Translations under genes and position numbers: made by a program | Shown: positions 15,628-25,275 of the stretch, in pieces | How the letters are laid out: each line of letters begins with the position of its first letter | Position numbering within the stretch: the first letter of the stretch is position 1 | Notes under the pieces: generated by a model | What the model was told of the DNA's origin: nothing | Seen by the model: only the letters and a program-made list of their open reading frames with translations | The model's database searches: none | From: Candidatus Accumulibacter proximus | Lineage (GTDB): Bacteria > Pseudomonadota > Gammaproteobacteria > Burkholderiales > Rhodocyclaceae | DNA: 64,000 bases | Assembly (NCBI GenBank): GCA_016709675.1 | Contig: JADJMH010000013.1 | Span: 118,684 to 182,683 of the forward strand | Direction of reading: 5' to 3'

Positions 15628-17677
15628 ATGGCACTACTTGACAATCTCCTGTCCGACGACACGCTGACCCAGGCCTGGGCACGCGTGCGCAAGAATGGCG
15701 GCGGCGCCGGCGTCGATGGCATCGGTCTCGATGAATTCGGCCGCAATGCGCTGCTCCGCCTCAGCCGGCTGCGCGATCAGGTGCGCGGCGGCCGCTACCA
15801 ACCGACGCCACTGCTGCGGGTTGAGCTTCCGCGGCCGGGGCGCGAACCTCGCCTGCTTGCCGTACCGAGCATTGGCGACCGCGTATTGCAGACCGCGGCG
15901 ACGCTTGTCCTTGGTCCGATCCTCGATCGCCATTTCGAGGACGAGAGCTTTGCCTATCGCCCCGGTCGTTCGGTACGTGATGCCATCGCCCGGGTCGCCG
16001 AACTGCGCGATGCGGGTCTGGCCTGTGTGGTCGACGCGGACATCCGCGCCTTTTTCGATCACATCCCGCATCGCCAACTTGTGCAGCGGCTGGCGGGGCT
16101 GCTGCCCGACGGCAGCGTCCTGCCACTGGCCAGGCAATGGCTGGCGGCGCCGGTGCAAACAGCCGAGGGCAACGTCCGCCCGCTGCAGGGGGTGGCCCAG
16201 GGTTCGCCGCTGTCACCACTCCTGGCCAACCTCTATCTGGACGGTTTCGACGAGGCGATCGCCGCCGATGACCGCTGGCATCTGGTGCGTTACGCCGATG
16301 ATTTCGTGATCGTCTGCGGCGAGGTCGAAAGCGCCGAGCAGGCGCTCGAGGCCGCGGCGCTCTGGCTGGCCAATGCCGGTCTCGAACTCAATTTCGACAA
16401 GACGCGCATCGTGCTTTTCGCCCAGGGCCTGAGCTTTCTCGGCGTGCATTTCGATGAGCACGGTCAGCGCGCAGAAGACCCGGCAGCCGAGGCCTGGCTG
16501 TTGCCGCCGCACTTGCGCCCGGCCGGCACAGGCAATGGCTTGCCGCACGCGGTGCCGCCACCGGTCGCGCTACCCGCCGCACAGGTGCCGGCGCCCGTAG
16601 CGCCGAAACTCGCTGCGCGTACGCATGGCGGTGCGGCGCGGCCAGGCCGAGGCGTGCGCCATGACGATGCGCCGCCGCCGCTGTTGCGTACGCTCTATCT
16701 GGCCGAGCCGGGGGCCTACCTGCGGATCGACGGCGGACGCATCCTGGCGATGAAGAATGGCGAGGAGCTGTTGAGCGTACCGATGGAGAAGGTGGACCAG
16801 GTGCTGGCGACCGAAGAAGGCGCGGTCAGCTTTGCTGTACTGCGGGCGCTGCTGGCGCGCGGCGCGGGTTTCGTGTTGCCGGGTACAGCGGGCCAGCCGC
16901 CGGGCCTGCTGCTCAGTGCTGCCGACAACCGAATCGACCTGCGGCGCAGCCAGTATCGGCGCAGCGAAGATTCCGCGTTCTGCCTGTCCGCGGCGCGCGC
17001 CATCGTCGCTGGCAAGATCGGCAACGGCCGCGTGCTGCTGCGCCGGCATTACCGCTTTCGCCCCGGCGGGCAATCGCCGGCGGAAGCCGCGCTGCATGAG
17101 ATGCAGGCGCACGCGCTGCGGGCAGACGACCTGGATGCCTTGCGTGGCGTCGAGGGGGCGGCGGCGCGCGCCTATTTCGAGGCCTTCGCCGGCCTCCTGC
17201 CGGAGCGCTGGTCTTTCCCCGGCCGCCACCGTCAGCCGCCCACCGACCCGGTGAATGCGCTGCTGTCGTATGGCTACGCGGTGTTGTTCCAGAACCTGCT
17301 GACGCTGGTCGCCGAACGTGGGCTCGATCCTATCTGGGGCCTGCACAGCGCACGACGGCCATCCCGCCCTGGTCTCCGACCTGATGGAAGAGTTTCGCGC
17401 GCTGACCGTCGATGCGGTGGTGCTCAAGCTGCTCGGCCGCGACGACATTCGCGACAGCGACTTCGTCATCGGTGGCGCGGGTGAAGGCTGCCGTATCGGG
17501 CTGACGGTGCGCAAGGCGTATCTGGCAGCGCTGGAAGCGAGGCTGCAGAGCGCGGTGGCGCATCCGCTCGGTGGGCCGGACGGCGACTACCGGCGGGCGA
17601 TGCGCGCACAGGTGGCGCACTGGATCCAGGTGCTGCGCGGCGAGGCGCCGGGCTATCGCCCCTTCATGGCGCGCTGA
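15628..17677 (+). CDS. cas1: Reverse transcriptase-Cas1 fusion, frameshifted near the C-terminus
   Basis: From ATG 15628 the first ~290 residues are a group II-intron-like reverse transcriptase: 'AYRPGRSVRDAI', 'VVDADIRAFFDHI' (first catalytic Asp), 'QGSPLSPLLANLYLD' and YADD at residues 222-225. After a Pro/Ala-rich linker (~305-345) comes Cas1: 'RTLYLAEPGAYLRIDGG', 'GVEGAAARAYFEAF' with the metal-binding Glu, 'NALLSYGYAVLFQ' and 'GLDPIWGLHSA' with the His. The frame is lost at about 17349-17354; one missing base restores 'DGHPALVSDLMEEFRAL' through to the stop at 17677. Full length is about 683 residues. It integrates spacers, potentially copied from RNA. There is no N-terminal Cas6 domain, in keeping with the separate cas6. 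The indel could be real or a consensus error. Confidence 0.9.
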
Positions 17678-17679
17678 GC

Positions 17680-17961
17680 ATGCGTCTGTGGGTGATCGCC
17701 TACGATATCGCCGACGATCGGCGGCGCCGGCGTCTGGCCGGCGTGTTGGGAAGATGCGGGGCGCGGGTGCAGGAGAGTGTGTTCGAAGCCTGGCTGAACG
17801 GCGCCGAACTGCGCGCGCTGCTGACCGAAGTGGCGGCGGTCATCGAGCCGAGTGCCGACGCCGTGCGTGCCTATCCGCTGGCCCTGCGCCATCCGTCGCG
17901 GCGCGAGACACTTGGCGATCAACCGGGCGCTGCTCGCCCGGTGGGCTACTGGATTGCCTGA
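17680..17961 (+). CDS. cas2: Cas2 (first copy)
   Basis: 93 residues, ATG two bases after the RT-Cas1 stop. 'MRLWVIAYDIADDRRRRRLAGVL' is the first strand and helix of Cas2, with the conserved Asp (YDIADD), and 'GARVQESVFEAWL' is the second strand. Cas2 dimers bridge two Cas1 dimers in the spacer integrase. The C-terminus (RHPSRRETLGDQPGAARPVGYWIA) is unusual and hydrophilic compared with compact Cas2 proteins. The stop overlaps the start of a second Cas2 gene (TGATG at 17959-17963). Confidence 0.88.
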   Translation: MRLWVIAYDIADDRRRRRLAGVLGRCGARVQESVFEAWLNGAELRALLTEVAAVIEPSADAVRAYPLALRHPSRRETLGDQPGAARPVGYWIA

Positions 17962-18251
17962 TGAACGGAGTCGGTGAGTTCACTGTCGTCTGCTTCGATA
18001 TCGCCCACCCGCGTCGGCGGCGGCGTGTGGTGCGCGTGCTGGAGGCGTTTGCCTGGCGCGCCCAGGAGAGCGTCTTCGAAGGTTGGCTCGACTGGCGTGA
18101 GCGGCGACTGTTGCGGGTGCGTCTGGCGACGGTGATCGACGCTGGCGAAGACCGTGTCGCGTTCTATGTGCTGGCGCCGGCGGACCGGGACGACGCGGTT
18201 TCGCTGGGTCGCGGCCTGCCGGCCGAGGAGTTTCGGCATGCGCTGCTTTGA
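17961..18251 (+). CDS. Cas2-like protein (second, diverged copy)
   Basis: 96 residues starting at the ATG overlapping the previous stop. 'FTVVCFDIAHPRRRRRVVRVLEAFAWRAQESVFEGWL' (read as strand-helix-strand) matches the Cas2 fold and parallels the first copy (RVQESVFEAWL against RAQESVFEGWL), but overall identity is low. The candidate catalytic Asp is in CFDIAH. It ends in 'YVLAPADRDDAVSLGRGLP'. It may form a heterodimer with the first Cas2 or be specialised for the RT-Cas1 complex; both are inference. It is the last gene of the adaptation module. Confidence 0.8.
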   Translation: MNGVGEFTVVCFDIAHPRRRRRVVRVLEAFAWRAQESVFEGWLDWRERRLLRVRLATVIDAGEDRVAFYVLAPADRDDAVSLGRGLPAEEFRHALL

Positions 18252-18327
18252 GAATCTGCCAATTCTCCTCGTCGCCCGTACCCCCCGAGAGGGGTAGAGA
18301 AGAACTCGCGTTCCCGCCTGGCCGGCG

Positions 18328-18950
18328 CCTCTCCCGTCAACGCGGACGCGAGAGCGGGGAAATGCAACCGGCACCCGGGGCAATCCGGCCATGCGCTAGA
18401 ATGCGAGGCGAAAACCCTGACCCGCATCCTTGAAAACCCCCAACTTGACCGAAGACACCGATGGCAGGAAAGGCGCAGTCGTCCCTTGCAGCGCTGACGG
18501 GGCCATCGCTTCCCGCCGGCGGTTGCCATTGTTCCTGCGCTGGCTTCGGCAACGCCTGATGGGACGCAGCTCGATCGAGATCAGCGAGCGAGCCGGCGTC
18601 CGTTACCTGCATTTTTCGTCGGACTGGGTGCAGGGTGCGATGCGCGTGCAGCGTCCCAATGCCCTGGAATTGCCCCTACACGCGCGAAATGATGGCCGGA
18701 TTGCTGCTGCGTGAGCCGCCATGGCCGCGCCAGGCCTTGCTGATCGGTCTCGGTGCGGGATCGCTCGCCAAGTTCATCTACCACCGACTACCGGCAACCA
18801 GGATCACCGTCGTCGAGATCGATCCGCAGGTGGAGATCGTCGCCCGGCTGCACTTCAAACTGCCGGACGACCCGCTGCGGCTGCGCGTGCTGATTGCTGA
18901 CGGAGCCGAGTACATGCTCAAGGGCGACAGCCTGCATGATCACAACCTGA
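18328..18950 (+). repeat. Left copy of a ~620-bp direct repeat (partner at 32619-33241)
   Basis: From CCTCTCCCGTCA at 18328 to about 18950 the sequence repeats 32619-33241 with only a handful of differences, mostly in the first 60 bases. It includes the start of a spermidine-synthase-like gene and about 100 bases upstream of it. The flanking DNA is unrelated on both outer sides. Confidence 0.92.
18430..18950 (+). pseudogene. Truncated, frameshifted copy of the spermidine-synthase-like gene
   Basis: The N-terminal ~170 codons match the intact gene at 32722-33606 almost perfectly. An extra C at about 18669 (GCCCCTAC against GCCCTAC in the other copy) shifts the frame, and homology ends at 18950, before the catalytic 'YILIDGFDRHARAGVL' part, where the minus-strand membrane-protein gene begins. 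It cannot make an active enzyme. Confidence 0.88.
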
Positions 18951-18952
18951 GA

Positions 18953-20077
18953 CTAAACAAGTATTTTCAGGACCGTCTTGAGGACCGTTTTTAGCGGCAA
19001 GTCCATTGTCGCTAGTACCACCATTGGCAGCACGGCAGCACCAACAAGCGGAATCAGAGAACCCATGGTCAGCGGCAATGGGCGGATCTTCGAAATCAAC
19101 TCGTACGGCGCTGCTGTATCGGCTATCGGGCCAAGTTCCGGGGCGTCGAGAATTGGGGCATCAGCTACCTGCTTGCCGTCAATCCAGCGTTCCCGAACCA
19201 GGCGGCCATGCCGGCCGATCAGGTCACCGTAATCTAGCAAACCCTGCTTCTTCGTGCGGAGCATCAATCCGAGGAAGGAAACAAATGGCGAGAGAAAAAT
19301 CAGCGGCACGACCACGACGAAGGCAATGATCTCGACGCGCAGGGAGCCGATGGTCACGTCGTGATAGACGACCTGATGCGCCCAGCCGGAGGCGAAGACC
19401 GAGGAAATACCCAGCACGACCGGTACGAACATCACCGGAATCCGCGCCATAAATCCCAGGCCAGCGCAACGGTCCGGGTGCGTCGGCACCATTGACAACT
19501 CCAGTCCGGCAATCCGCTTGAACAGCATGAAGAGGAGCGCCAAGCGCCACAGCCAGGCAAGCAGAAGGGTCAGGAAAATGGTTCGCCCGACATAGAGATA
19601 CCACCAGACGCCGAGGCCCATTCCGGCGCCATCTGCTTGATCTTTTGCCCAGGAGAGTTCGTGCGGCACTTCACTGGGCCTTGAGAAAAGAAAGAACGAG
19701 GCAAGCGCGGCGAAGATGGCGATCCACGGCAACACTGAATCGCGCAGTTGGGCAATGTCGCTCAGTACCGAACGCAGACGATCAAGTTGCCCAGGTGGCA
19801 CGACGCCGGAACTGACGAGGCGTGGCAGCAAAGTCGTCAGCGTGCTGTGCATCATGCCTTCGGCGAAGATGAACAAAGGGACCGCCAGCAACAGTCGGGC
19901 ATTGATTCCGAAGTGGGCAAGCAGTGGTTCGCCACCATCGACCGGCAGCAAATATTCCTTTTGCCAAGCCCAGACAGCGATCGGCAGCCACGCCAGAAGC
20001 GACCAGAATACTGCCCGCCGACCAATGCCCAGACCGTTCTCCGGGATCAGTCCGATCTTGCGCTGGAGGCGAAACAA
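18953..20077 (-). CDS. Polytopic inner-membrane protein of unknown function
   Basis: 374 residues with about seven hydrophobic segments (for example AVFWSLLAWLPIAVWAW, LLLAVPLFIFAEGMMH, VLPWIAIFAALASFFLF, IFLTLLLAWLWRLALLFML, VEIIAFVVVVPLIFLSPFV, LIPLVGAAVLPMVVLA) and a soluble loop around 285-335. No transporter or enzyme family recognised. The start shown is a TTG without a clear ribosome-binding site and is uncertain. The C-terminus (KTVLKTVLKILV) ends exactly at the junction with the broken spermidine-synthase copy, so its last residues may be junction-derived. It is the last gene of the sulfatase cluster, 91 bases after the first sulfatase. Confidence 0.65.
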   Translation of the reverse strand: MFRLQRKIGLIPENGLGIGRRAVFWSLLAWLPIAVWAWQKEYLLPVDGGEPLLAHFGINARLLLAVPLFIFAEGMMHSTLTTLLPRLVSSGVVPPGQLDRLRSVLSDIAQLRDSVLPWIAIFAALASFFLFSRPSEVPHELSWAKDQADGAGMGLGVWWYLYVGRTIFLTLLLAWLWRLALLFMLFKRIAGLELSMVPTHPDRCAGLGFMARIPVMFVPVVLGISSVFASGWAHQVVYHDVTIGSLRVEIIAFVVVVPLIFLSPFVSFLGLMLRTKKQGLLDYGDLIGRHGRLVRERWIDGKQVADAPILDAPELGPIADTAAPYELISKIRPLPLTMGSLIPLVGAAVLPMVVLATMDLPLKTVLKTVLKILV

Positions 20078-20167
20078 CAGGTCGCCGCGAACCAGGGATA
20101 TTGCCCACGGGGTGGGATTTGTCTCCGTATTGACCTTTCTGTAAACCTCAGGCGGCAGGCATTTGCG

Positions 20168-22546
20168 TCACTGCTTCAGATCGACCTTGACCGAGTTGAT
20201 CTTGCCGCTGAAGGCAAACGGCCGGCGCTCGTCATAGACCAGCGACACCGTCGAGCCAAGATCAACGCCGACATCGAATGACTCGCTGGCCGTAAACGCG
20301 GCCGGCACGGTACGACTGACTCGGGTTTTTGCCACTTCCTTGCCGTCGACCGCAACAGTCACGATCGCGGGGGCCATCGGCTTCGCACTCTCCAGTTGGG
20401 TATCGACGATGATCTGGTGCTTGCCGGCCGGAATCACGCCCGATTCGGCCTTGTAGTTCTCGATGATCATCATGTTGTACTCATAGATCAGCTTGCCCTT
20501 GTCCATGTAAATCACCAGGCCGCCACCGGCACCGCCTAGCGCATAGAGCACGCCACTGGCGTTATCGCCGAATTCGGCATCGATGACCACACGATTGCTC
20601 TGGCGACCGAGGCCCGGTGCAGTGAATTCCGGCATGCGCCGAGTCTGGTCGCTGAAAGTCCAGCTCGTATACGGCGAGGCTAGGCGGTCTTCCGGGTGAA
20701 TGCGCAGCCAGGTGCCGGCGCCGATTGGCCAGGCCTTGTTTTCCCTGGCCTGCTTGTCGAATTCCTTCTTCAGTTCGGCCAGCTTTTTCGGGTTTTTGTC
20801 GGCCAGATCGCGCGCCTGCGAGAAGTCGTCGTTCAGGTTGTAGAGTTCCCATGGGTCCTTGGCGGCATCCCATTTGGCCATGCCAGCCGCGGAACCGGCG
20901 GCATCCCACGGAACAAACGGCCCGAACGCGCCGGCGAACCAGCTATCCTTGTAGATGCCACGGCTACCGCTGTTCTCGAAATACTGCACCTTCTTCCGGG
21001 TCGGTGCCTTCGCATCATTCAGGGTGTAAGCCATGCTGATACCATCGAACTGATCCTGCTTGTAGCCATTGACCACCTTGGGCGGCTTGATGCCGATCAG
21101 CTCGTACAGCGTCGGGGCAATGTCATTGACGTGGTGGAACTGCGCACGCGCCACGCTGTCCGGCTTGACCTTCGCTGGCCAGGAAATCGCCATCGGCGAA
21201 CGCGTGCCGCCAAAGTGCGCGGCGACCAGCTTGGTGGATTTGAGCGGCGTGTTGCCCGCCCAGGCCCAGCCGGCGTGGTACATGTTGTCGGTCTTGTGGG
21301 TGCCGATGGCATCCAGCCCGCCGATCTTGTTCAAGGCCGCAATTTGCTGGTCGACCGTATTCGGGATGTTGTTCTGCGCCAGCAATTCGCTGATCGAACC
21401 ACGCTGGCCCTCGGCGCTCGCGCCGTTGTCGCCGAAGATGTACATGATGATCGTGTTGTCGCGCTTGCCGAGGCGCTCCACTTCGTCGATGACGCGACCG
21501 ACCTGGGCGTCGGTATGCTCGACGAAACCGGCAAAGGTTTCCATCAGGCGCAACTGGAAGGGACGCTCCGACTCCGGAATGCTGTCCCAGGCCGGCATCG
21601 ACTCGACGCGTCGGGTCAGCTCCGTGGCCTGCGGGACCCAGCCGATTTCCTTCTGCCGCTTGAGAACGCGCTCGCGCATCGCCTCGTAGCCATCATCGAA
21701 CTTGCCCTTGTACTTGGCCGTCCAGGCCGGTGCTACATGGTGCGGACCATGCGCGCCGCCGGTGGCGAAGTAGATGAAGAAAGGCTTGTCAGGCGTGTAC
21801 GACTGGTGCTTCTTCAGCCAGCCGATGGCGTGGTCGGCCAGGTCCTCGGTCAGGTGATAGCCCGGCGTGTTGGGCGGCTCGATGATGTTGGTGTTTTCCA
21901 CCAGGCGCGGTTCCCACTGGCTAGTTTCGCCCGCCAGGAAGCCGTAGAAATACTCGAAGCCGTAACCGGTCGGCCATTTGTCGAAGGGACCCATCGCCGT
22001 CGTCTGGTCGGCCGGCGTGTTGTGCCATTTGCCGAAGGCCGCCGTCTTGTAACCGTAGTCCTTCAACACCTCGGCGATCGTCGCCGAAGATTTCGGGATG
22101 ACGCCGGTGTAGCCATCCCAATCGACCGCGCGTTCGGCGATGGTCCCGCTGCCGACGCGATGATGATTCCGCCCGGTGAGCAGTGCGGCCCGCGTCGGCG
22201 AGCAGATCGACGTATTGTGGAAGGCATTGTAGCTGACGCCGGAGTGGGCGATGCGCGTCAGGTTGGGCGTATTGATCTCGCCGCCGTAGGTGCTTGCCTG
22301 CCCGTAGCCGACGTCGTCGATCAGGATGATCAGCACGTTCGGCGCATCCTTCGCCAGATGGTTCGGCTGGGCACGGCGAATGTGGGTTGAGGTCTGTAGC
22401 GTCGGGCCTGCCTTGCTCGCTGAGGGAACGGGCGGAAATGGCAATTCCGCACCGTCGACCGGAGCCGCCGAAACCTGCGGCGCCGCCAGCAAGAAAACCG
22501 CTGCGACAGCCGTTGCGATCCAGGTGGAACAAGTCAATTTACGCAT
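20168..22546 (-). CDS. Secreted arylsulfatase (alkaline-phosphatase superfamily)
   Basis: 792 residues with a Sec signal peptide (TWIATAVAAVFLLAAPQVSA). 'APNVLIILIDDVGYG' supplies the metal-binding Asp pair (77-78) and CSPTRAALLTGRN at 115-127 is the sulfatase signature, whose Cys115 must be oxidised to formylglycine. 'GKWHNTP' and the 'IFGDNGASAEG' metal motif complete the core. The C-terminal ~170 residues form a beta-rich extension shared with the neighbouring paralog. It hydrolyses sulfate esters in the periplasm; the substrate is unknown. No formylglycine-generating enzyme is present in this window. Confidence 0.9.
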   Translation of the reverse strand: MRKLTCSTWIATAVAAVFLLAAPQVSAAPVDGAELPFPPVPSASKAGPTLQTSTHIRRAQPNHLAKDAPNVLIILIDDVGYGQASTYGGEINTPNLTRIAHSGVSYNAFHNTSICSPTRAALLTGRNHHRVGSGTIAERAVDWDGYTGVIPKSSATIAEVLKDYGYKTAAFGKWHNTPADQTTAMGPFDKWPTGYGFEYFYGFLAGETSQWEPRLVENTNIIEPPNTPGYHLTEDLADHAIGWLKKHQSYTPDKPFFIYFATGGAHGPHHVAPAWTAKYKGKFDDGYEAMRERVLKRQKEIGWVPQATELTRRVESMPAWDSIPESERPFQLRLMETFAGFVEHTDAQVGRVIDEVERLGKRDNTIIMYIFGDNGASAEGQRGSISELLAQNNIPNTVDQQIAALNKIGGLDAIGTHKTDNMYHAGWAWAGNTPLKSTKLVAAHFGGTRSPMAISWPAKVKPDSVARAQFHHVNDIAPTLYELIGIKPPKVVNGYKQDQFDGISMAYTLNDAKAPTRKKVQYFENSGSRGIYKDSWFAGAFGPFVPWDAAGSAAGMAKWDAAKDPWELYNLNDDFSQARDLADKNPKKLAELKKEFDKQARENKAWPIGAGTWLRIHPEDRLASPYTSWTFSDQTRRMPEFTAPGLGRQSNRVVIDAEFGDNASGVLYALGGAGGGLVIYMDKGKLIYEYNMMIIENYKAESGVIPAGKHQIIVDTQLESAKPMAPAIVTVAVDGKEVAKTRVSRTVPAAFTASESFDVGVDLGSTVSLVYDERRPFAFSGKINSVKVDLKQ

Positions 22547-22582
22547 TTCTTTCCTCCCTCAGAGCAAGCCGGCGCGCCGGAT

Positions 22583-22873
22583 TCAGTCGACAGCCTTTTT
22601 CACAGCACTCTTGGCCGGGCCCGAATCATCCTTGCCCTTCTTCTCCAGCGGTCCCTTGTCTTCGATCCCGGCGGTACGCTTGGCCGAATCCTTGGCGGCC
22701 TCGCCAGCGGAACAGCGTCCGCCGACACCCACCGTAGATTTGGCGGCAGCACTCTTGGCCGCTTTTTCCGGCGTGCAATCGGGATCAAGCGGACCGGCCA
22801 GCACTGGGGAACTGGCCGTGGCCAGAAAACCAGAGGCGAGAACCGACAGGGAAAGCAGTTTCTTGGCGTTCAT
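22583..22873 (-). CDS. Small secreted Lys/Ala-rich protein
   Basis: 96 residues with a clear signal peptide (NAKKLLSLSVLASGFLATASSPVLA) preceding a mature part with two cysteines (DPDCTPEKAAKSAAAKS... GGRCSAGEAAK), then a charged, low-complexity tail. It lies between the two sulfatases (11 bases from one stop, 36 from the other start), so it is co-transcribed. No family recognised; it may assist export or binding of a sulfated polymer, which is speculation. Confidence 0.65.
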   Translation of the reverse strand: MNAKKLLSLSVLASGFLATASSPVLAGPLDPDCTPEKAAKSAAAKSTVGVGGRCSAGEAAKDSAKRTAGIEDKGPLEKKGKDDSGPAKSAVKKAVD

Positions 22874-22884
22874 TGGTATCTCCT

Positions 22885-25248
22885 TTATTTTTTCAGGTAG
22901 GTGATCTTGGTCTTGCCTATGGTGCCGTTGAAGGCAAACGGTGCCTGGTCGTAGTAATCAAGCGACACCGGCGAGTCGAGGTCGGTACCGATATCGAAGG
23001 TGGCATTCGACGTGAAGTGCAGCGACATCGCTGCCGGTACGCGCCCCTGGCCGACAACGTTCCCGTTCACCCGCATAACGATGTCCATCGGGCCGCCGAT
23101 CTTGTCGACAAGCTTCGATTCAACTTCGATCATGGCCTTGCCCTGCGGCAGCATTTCTTTGGATCTGATCTTCGTACGTTGGACCTCGAACAGGTTGAAC
23201 TCATAGTTCAGGAACCCGTCTTTCATGTAGGTCGTGATGCCGCCGGAAAAGCCGGCCAGCGCGTACAACACGCCGTTCGCGTTCGCCGGCACATCCACCT
23301 CCATGGCGACCAGGCTGTCCACCTTGCCGAGCTTCGGTGCGGCGGATTCCGGCATGCGCGTGATCGGGAAATCGAAGGTCCACTCGGTGAGAGGCGAAGC
23401 CGGAGCGTCTTCCGGATGGAACATCGCGGTGGACCACAGGCCACCGCCAATGGGCAGGTTCTTGTTCTTCTTCGATTCCTCGATGAACAGCGCCTTCATC
23501 TGCTCGAGCTTCTTCGGGTTCTCGCTTGCAAGGTCCTTCGCCTGACTCCAGTCCTTGTCGATGTGGTACAGCTCCCACTTGTCGGTCAGCGGCGACCATT
23601 CCTTGATCCCCTTCGGCATGCCGCCTACCCAGGGCTCACGCGGGCCGGGGGCGCTGGCGAACCAGCCGTCGTGGTAAATGCCGCGGCTGGCCATGATGTC
23701 GAAGAATTGCGTCTTGCGCGTTCCCGGCGCCTTGGCATCAGCCAGGGTGTAGACCATGCTGACGCCGGCGATCGGGTCCTGCTTGAATCCGTTAACAATG
23801 CGTGGCGGCTTGATCTTTGTCAGTTCGTAGATCGTCGGCACGATGTCGATCACGTGGTGGAACTGCGGCCGCGCCATCGCGTCGGCCTTGATGCGCTTCG
23901 GCCAGGCCACGGCCATCGGCTGGCGCGTGCCGCCGAAGTAGGCGCCCTGCAGCTTGGTGCCCTGGTAGGGCGTGCTGCCGGCCCAGGCCCAGGCGGCATG
24001 GTACATGTTGTCGGTCTTCGGGCCGCCCAGAGCATCGAGCCCGCCCAGTTCCTCGAGTGCCTTCAAGTGCTGCGCGATGGTGGTCGGGATGCCGTTCTGC
24101 GCCAGTTGTTCGCTGATGGTGCCGTACAGCCCCTCCGAAGAGGAGCCGTTGTCGCCCCAGATGTAGAAGATCAGCGTGTTGTCGAGCCGCCCCTGGCGCT
24201 CGATCTCGGCGATGACCTTGCCGGCGTTGACATCGGCGTGCTCGGTGAAGCCGGCGAAGACCTCCATCAGGCGGCGCTGGAACGGCCTCTCGGCCTCGGG
24301 GATCGACTCCCACGACGCCATCGACGCCGGGCGCGGCGTGAGTTGTGCGTCCTGCGGGATCCAGCCCTTGGCCTTGGCGCGAACAAAGGTGCGTTCGCGG
24401 TACTTGTCCCAGCCGTCGTCGAACTTGCCCTTGTACTTGTCGGCCCACTCCTTCATCACCTGGTGAGGACCGTGCGATGCGCCCGGCGCCCAGTACATGA
24501 AGAAGGGCTTGTCCGGCGCGTAGGCCTTCTGCTCGCGCAGCCAGGCGATGGCGTCATCGGCGATGTCTTCGGTCAGGTGGTAGCTCTTCTTCGGATGCAT
24601 GATGACCGGGCTGGTGTTGCGCGTCAGAGTGGGCTCGTATTGCGACGCCTCGCCGGCCAGGAAGCCGTAGAAGTACTCGAAGCCATAGCCGGTGGGCCAG
24701 TAGTCGAAGGGCCCCTTGCTGGTGATCTGTTCTTCGGGCGTGTTGTGCCACTTGCCCCAGGTGCCGGTGTTGTAGCCGTAGTTTTTGAGCACCTCGGCGA
24801 CGGTCGCCGAGGTCTTCGGGATGGTGCCGCTGAAACCGTCGAAGTCGTTCGCGATAGCCGCGATCTGGCCATTGCCGACGAAGGTGTGGTTGCGCCCGGT
24901 GAGCAGCGAAGCTCGCGTCGGCGAGCACATCGCAGTGGAGTGGAAGCGGTTGTAGGAAACACCCATCTTCGCCACGCGATCAAGCGTCGGGGTGTTGATC
25001 TCGCCGCCGTAGGTGGAAGGTGTACCGGGCCCGACATCGTCCATCAGGATGATCAGGATGTTCGGTGCGCCCTCGGCCAGGCGCCTGGGTTCGACGCGCT
25101 TCTTGTAGGTCGAGGTCTCCATCGTCAGTCCCGCCTTCGAGCCCGAGGGGGTGGGCGGGAACGGCAGGATTTCCTGGGCTGAGGCGCCCATCGCAAACGC
25201 CAGGATCAGGATGACGGCACATAAGAAAGACGTGGACTTGCGTTGCAT
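22885..25248 (-). CDS. Secreted arylsulfatase, second paralog
   Basis: 787 residues, signal peptide FLCAVILILAFAMGASAQ, metal-binding DDVG at 70-73, and CSPTRASLLTGRN with the formylglycine Cys at 108. It shares layout and many phrases with the downstream sulfatase (GGEINTPTLDR, GKWHNTPEEQ, YGFEYFYGFLAGE) and the same C-terminal extension. The two probably arose by tandem duplication followed by divergence, suggesting different sulfated substrates or positions. SD-like AAGGAGAG precedes the ATG. The long open frames antisense to both sulfatases are composition artefacts. Confidence 0.9.
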   Translation of the reverse strand: MQRKSTSFLCAVILILAFAMGASAQEILPFPPTPSGSKAGLTMETSTYKKRVEPRRLAEGAPNILIILMDDVGPGTPSTYGGEINTPTLDRVAKMGVSYNRFHSTAMCSPTRASLLTGRNHTFVGNGQIAAIANDFDGFSGTIPKTSATVAEVLKNYGYNTGTWGKWHNTPEEQITSKGPFDYWPTGYGFEYFYGFLAGEASQYEPTLTRNTSPVIMHPKKSYHLTEDIADDAIAWLREQKAYAPDKPFFMYWAPGASHGPHQVMKEWADKYKGKFDDGWDKYRERTFVRAKAKGWIPQDAQLTPRPASMASWESIPEAERPFQRRLMEVFAGFTEHADVNAGKVIAEIERQGRLDNTLIFYIWGDNGSSSEGLYGTISEQLAQNGIPTTIAQHLKALEELGGLDALGGPKTDNMYHAAWAWAGSTPYQGTKLQGAYFGGTRQPMAVAWPKRIKADAMARPQFHHVIDIVPTIYELTKIKPPRIVNGFKQDPIAGVSMVYTLADAKAPGTRKTQFFDIMASRGIYHDGWFASAPGPREPWVGGMPKGIKEWSPLTDKWELYHIDKDWSQAKDLASENPKKLEQMKALFIEESKKNKNLPIGGGLWSTAMFHPEDAPASPLTEWTFDFPITRMPESAAPKLGKVDSLVAMEVDVPANANGVLYALAGFSGGITTYMKDGFLNYEFNLFEVQRTKIRSKEMLPQGKAMIEVESKLVDKIGGPMDIVMRVNGNVVGQGRVPAAMSLHFTSNATFDIGTDLDSPVSLDYYDQAPFAFNGTIGKTKITYLKK

Positions 25249-25275
25249 GAAATGCTCTCCTTGCGGGACGGTTCG

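Noticed and set aside
20696..25182. Two very long open frames (564 and 769 codons) on the plus strand.
   Set aside because: They are exactly antisense to the two arylsulfatases, have no domains and show mirror-image composition; shadows of high-GC codons.
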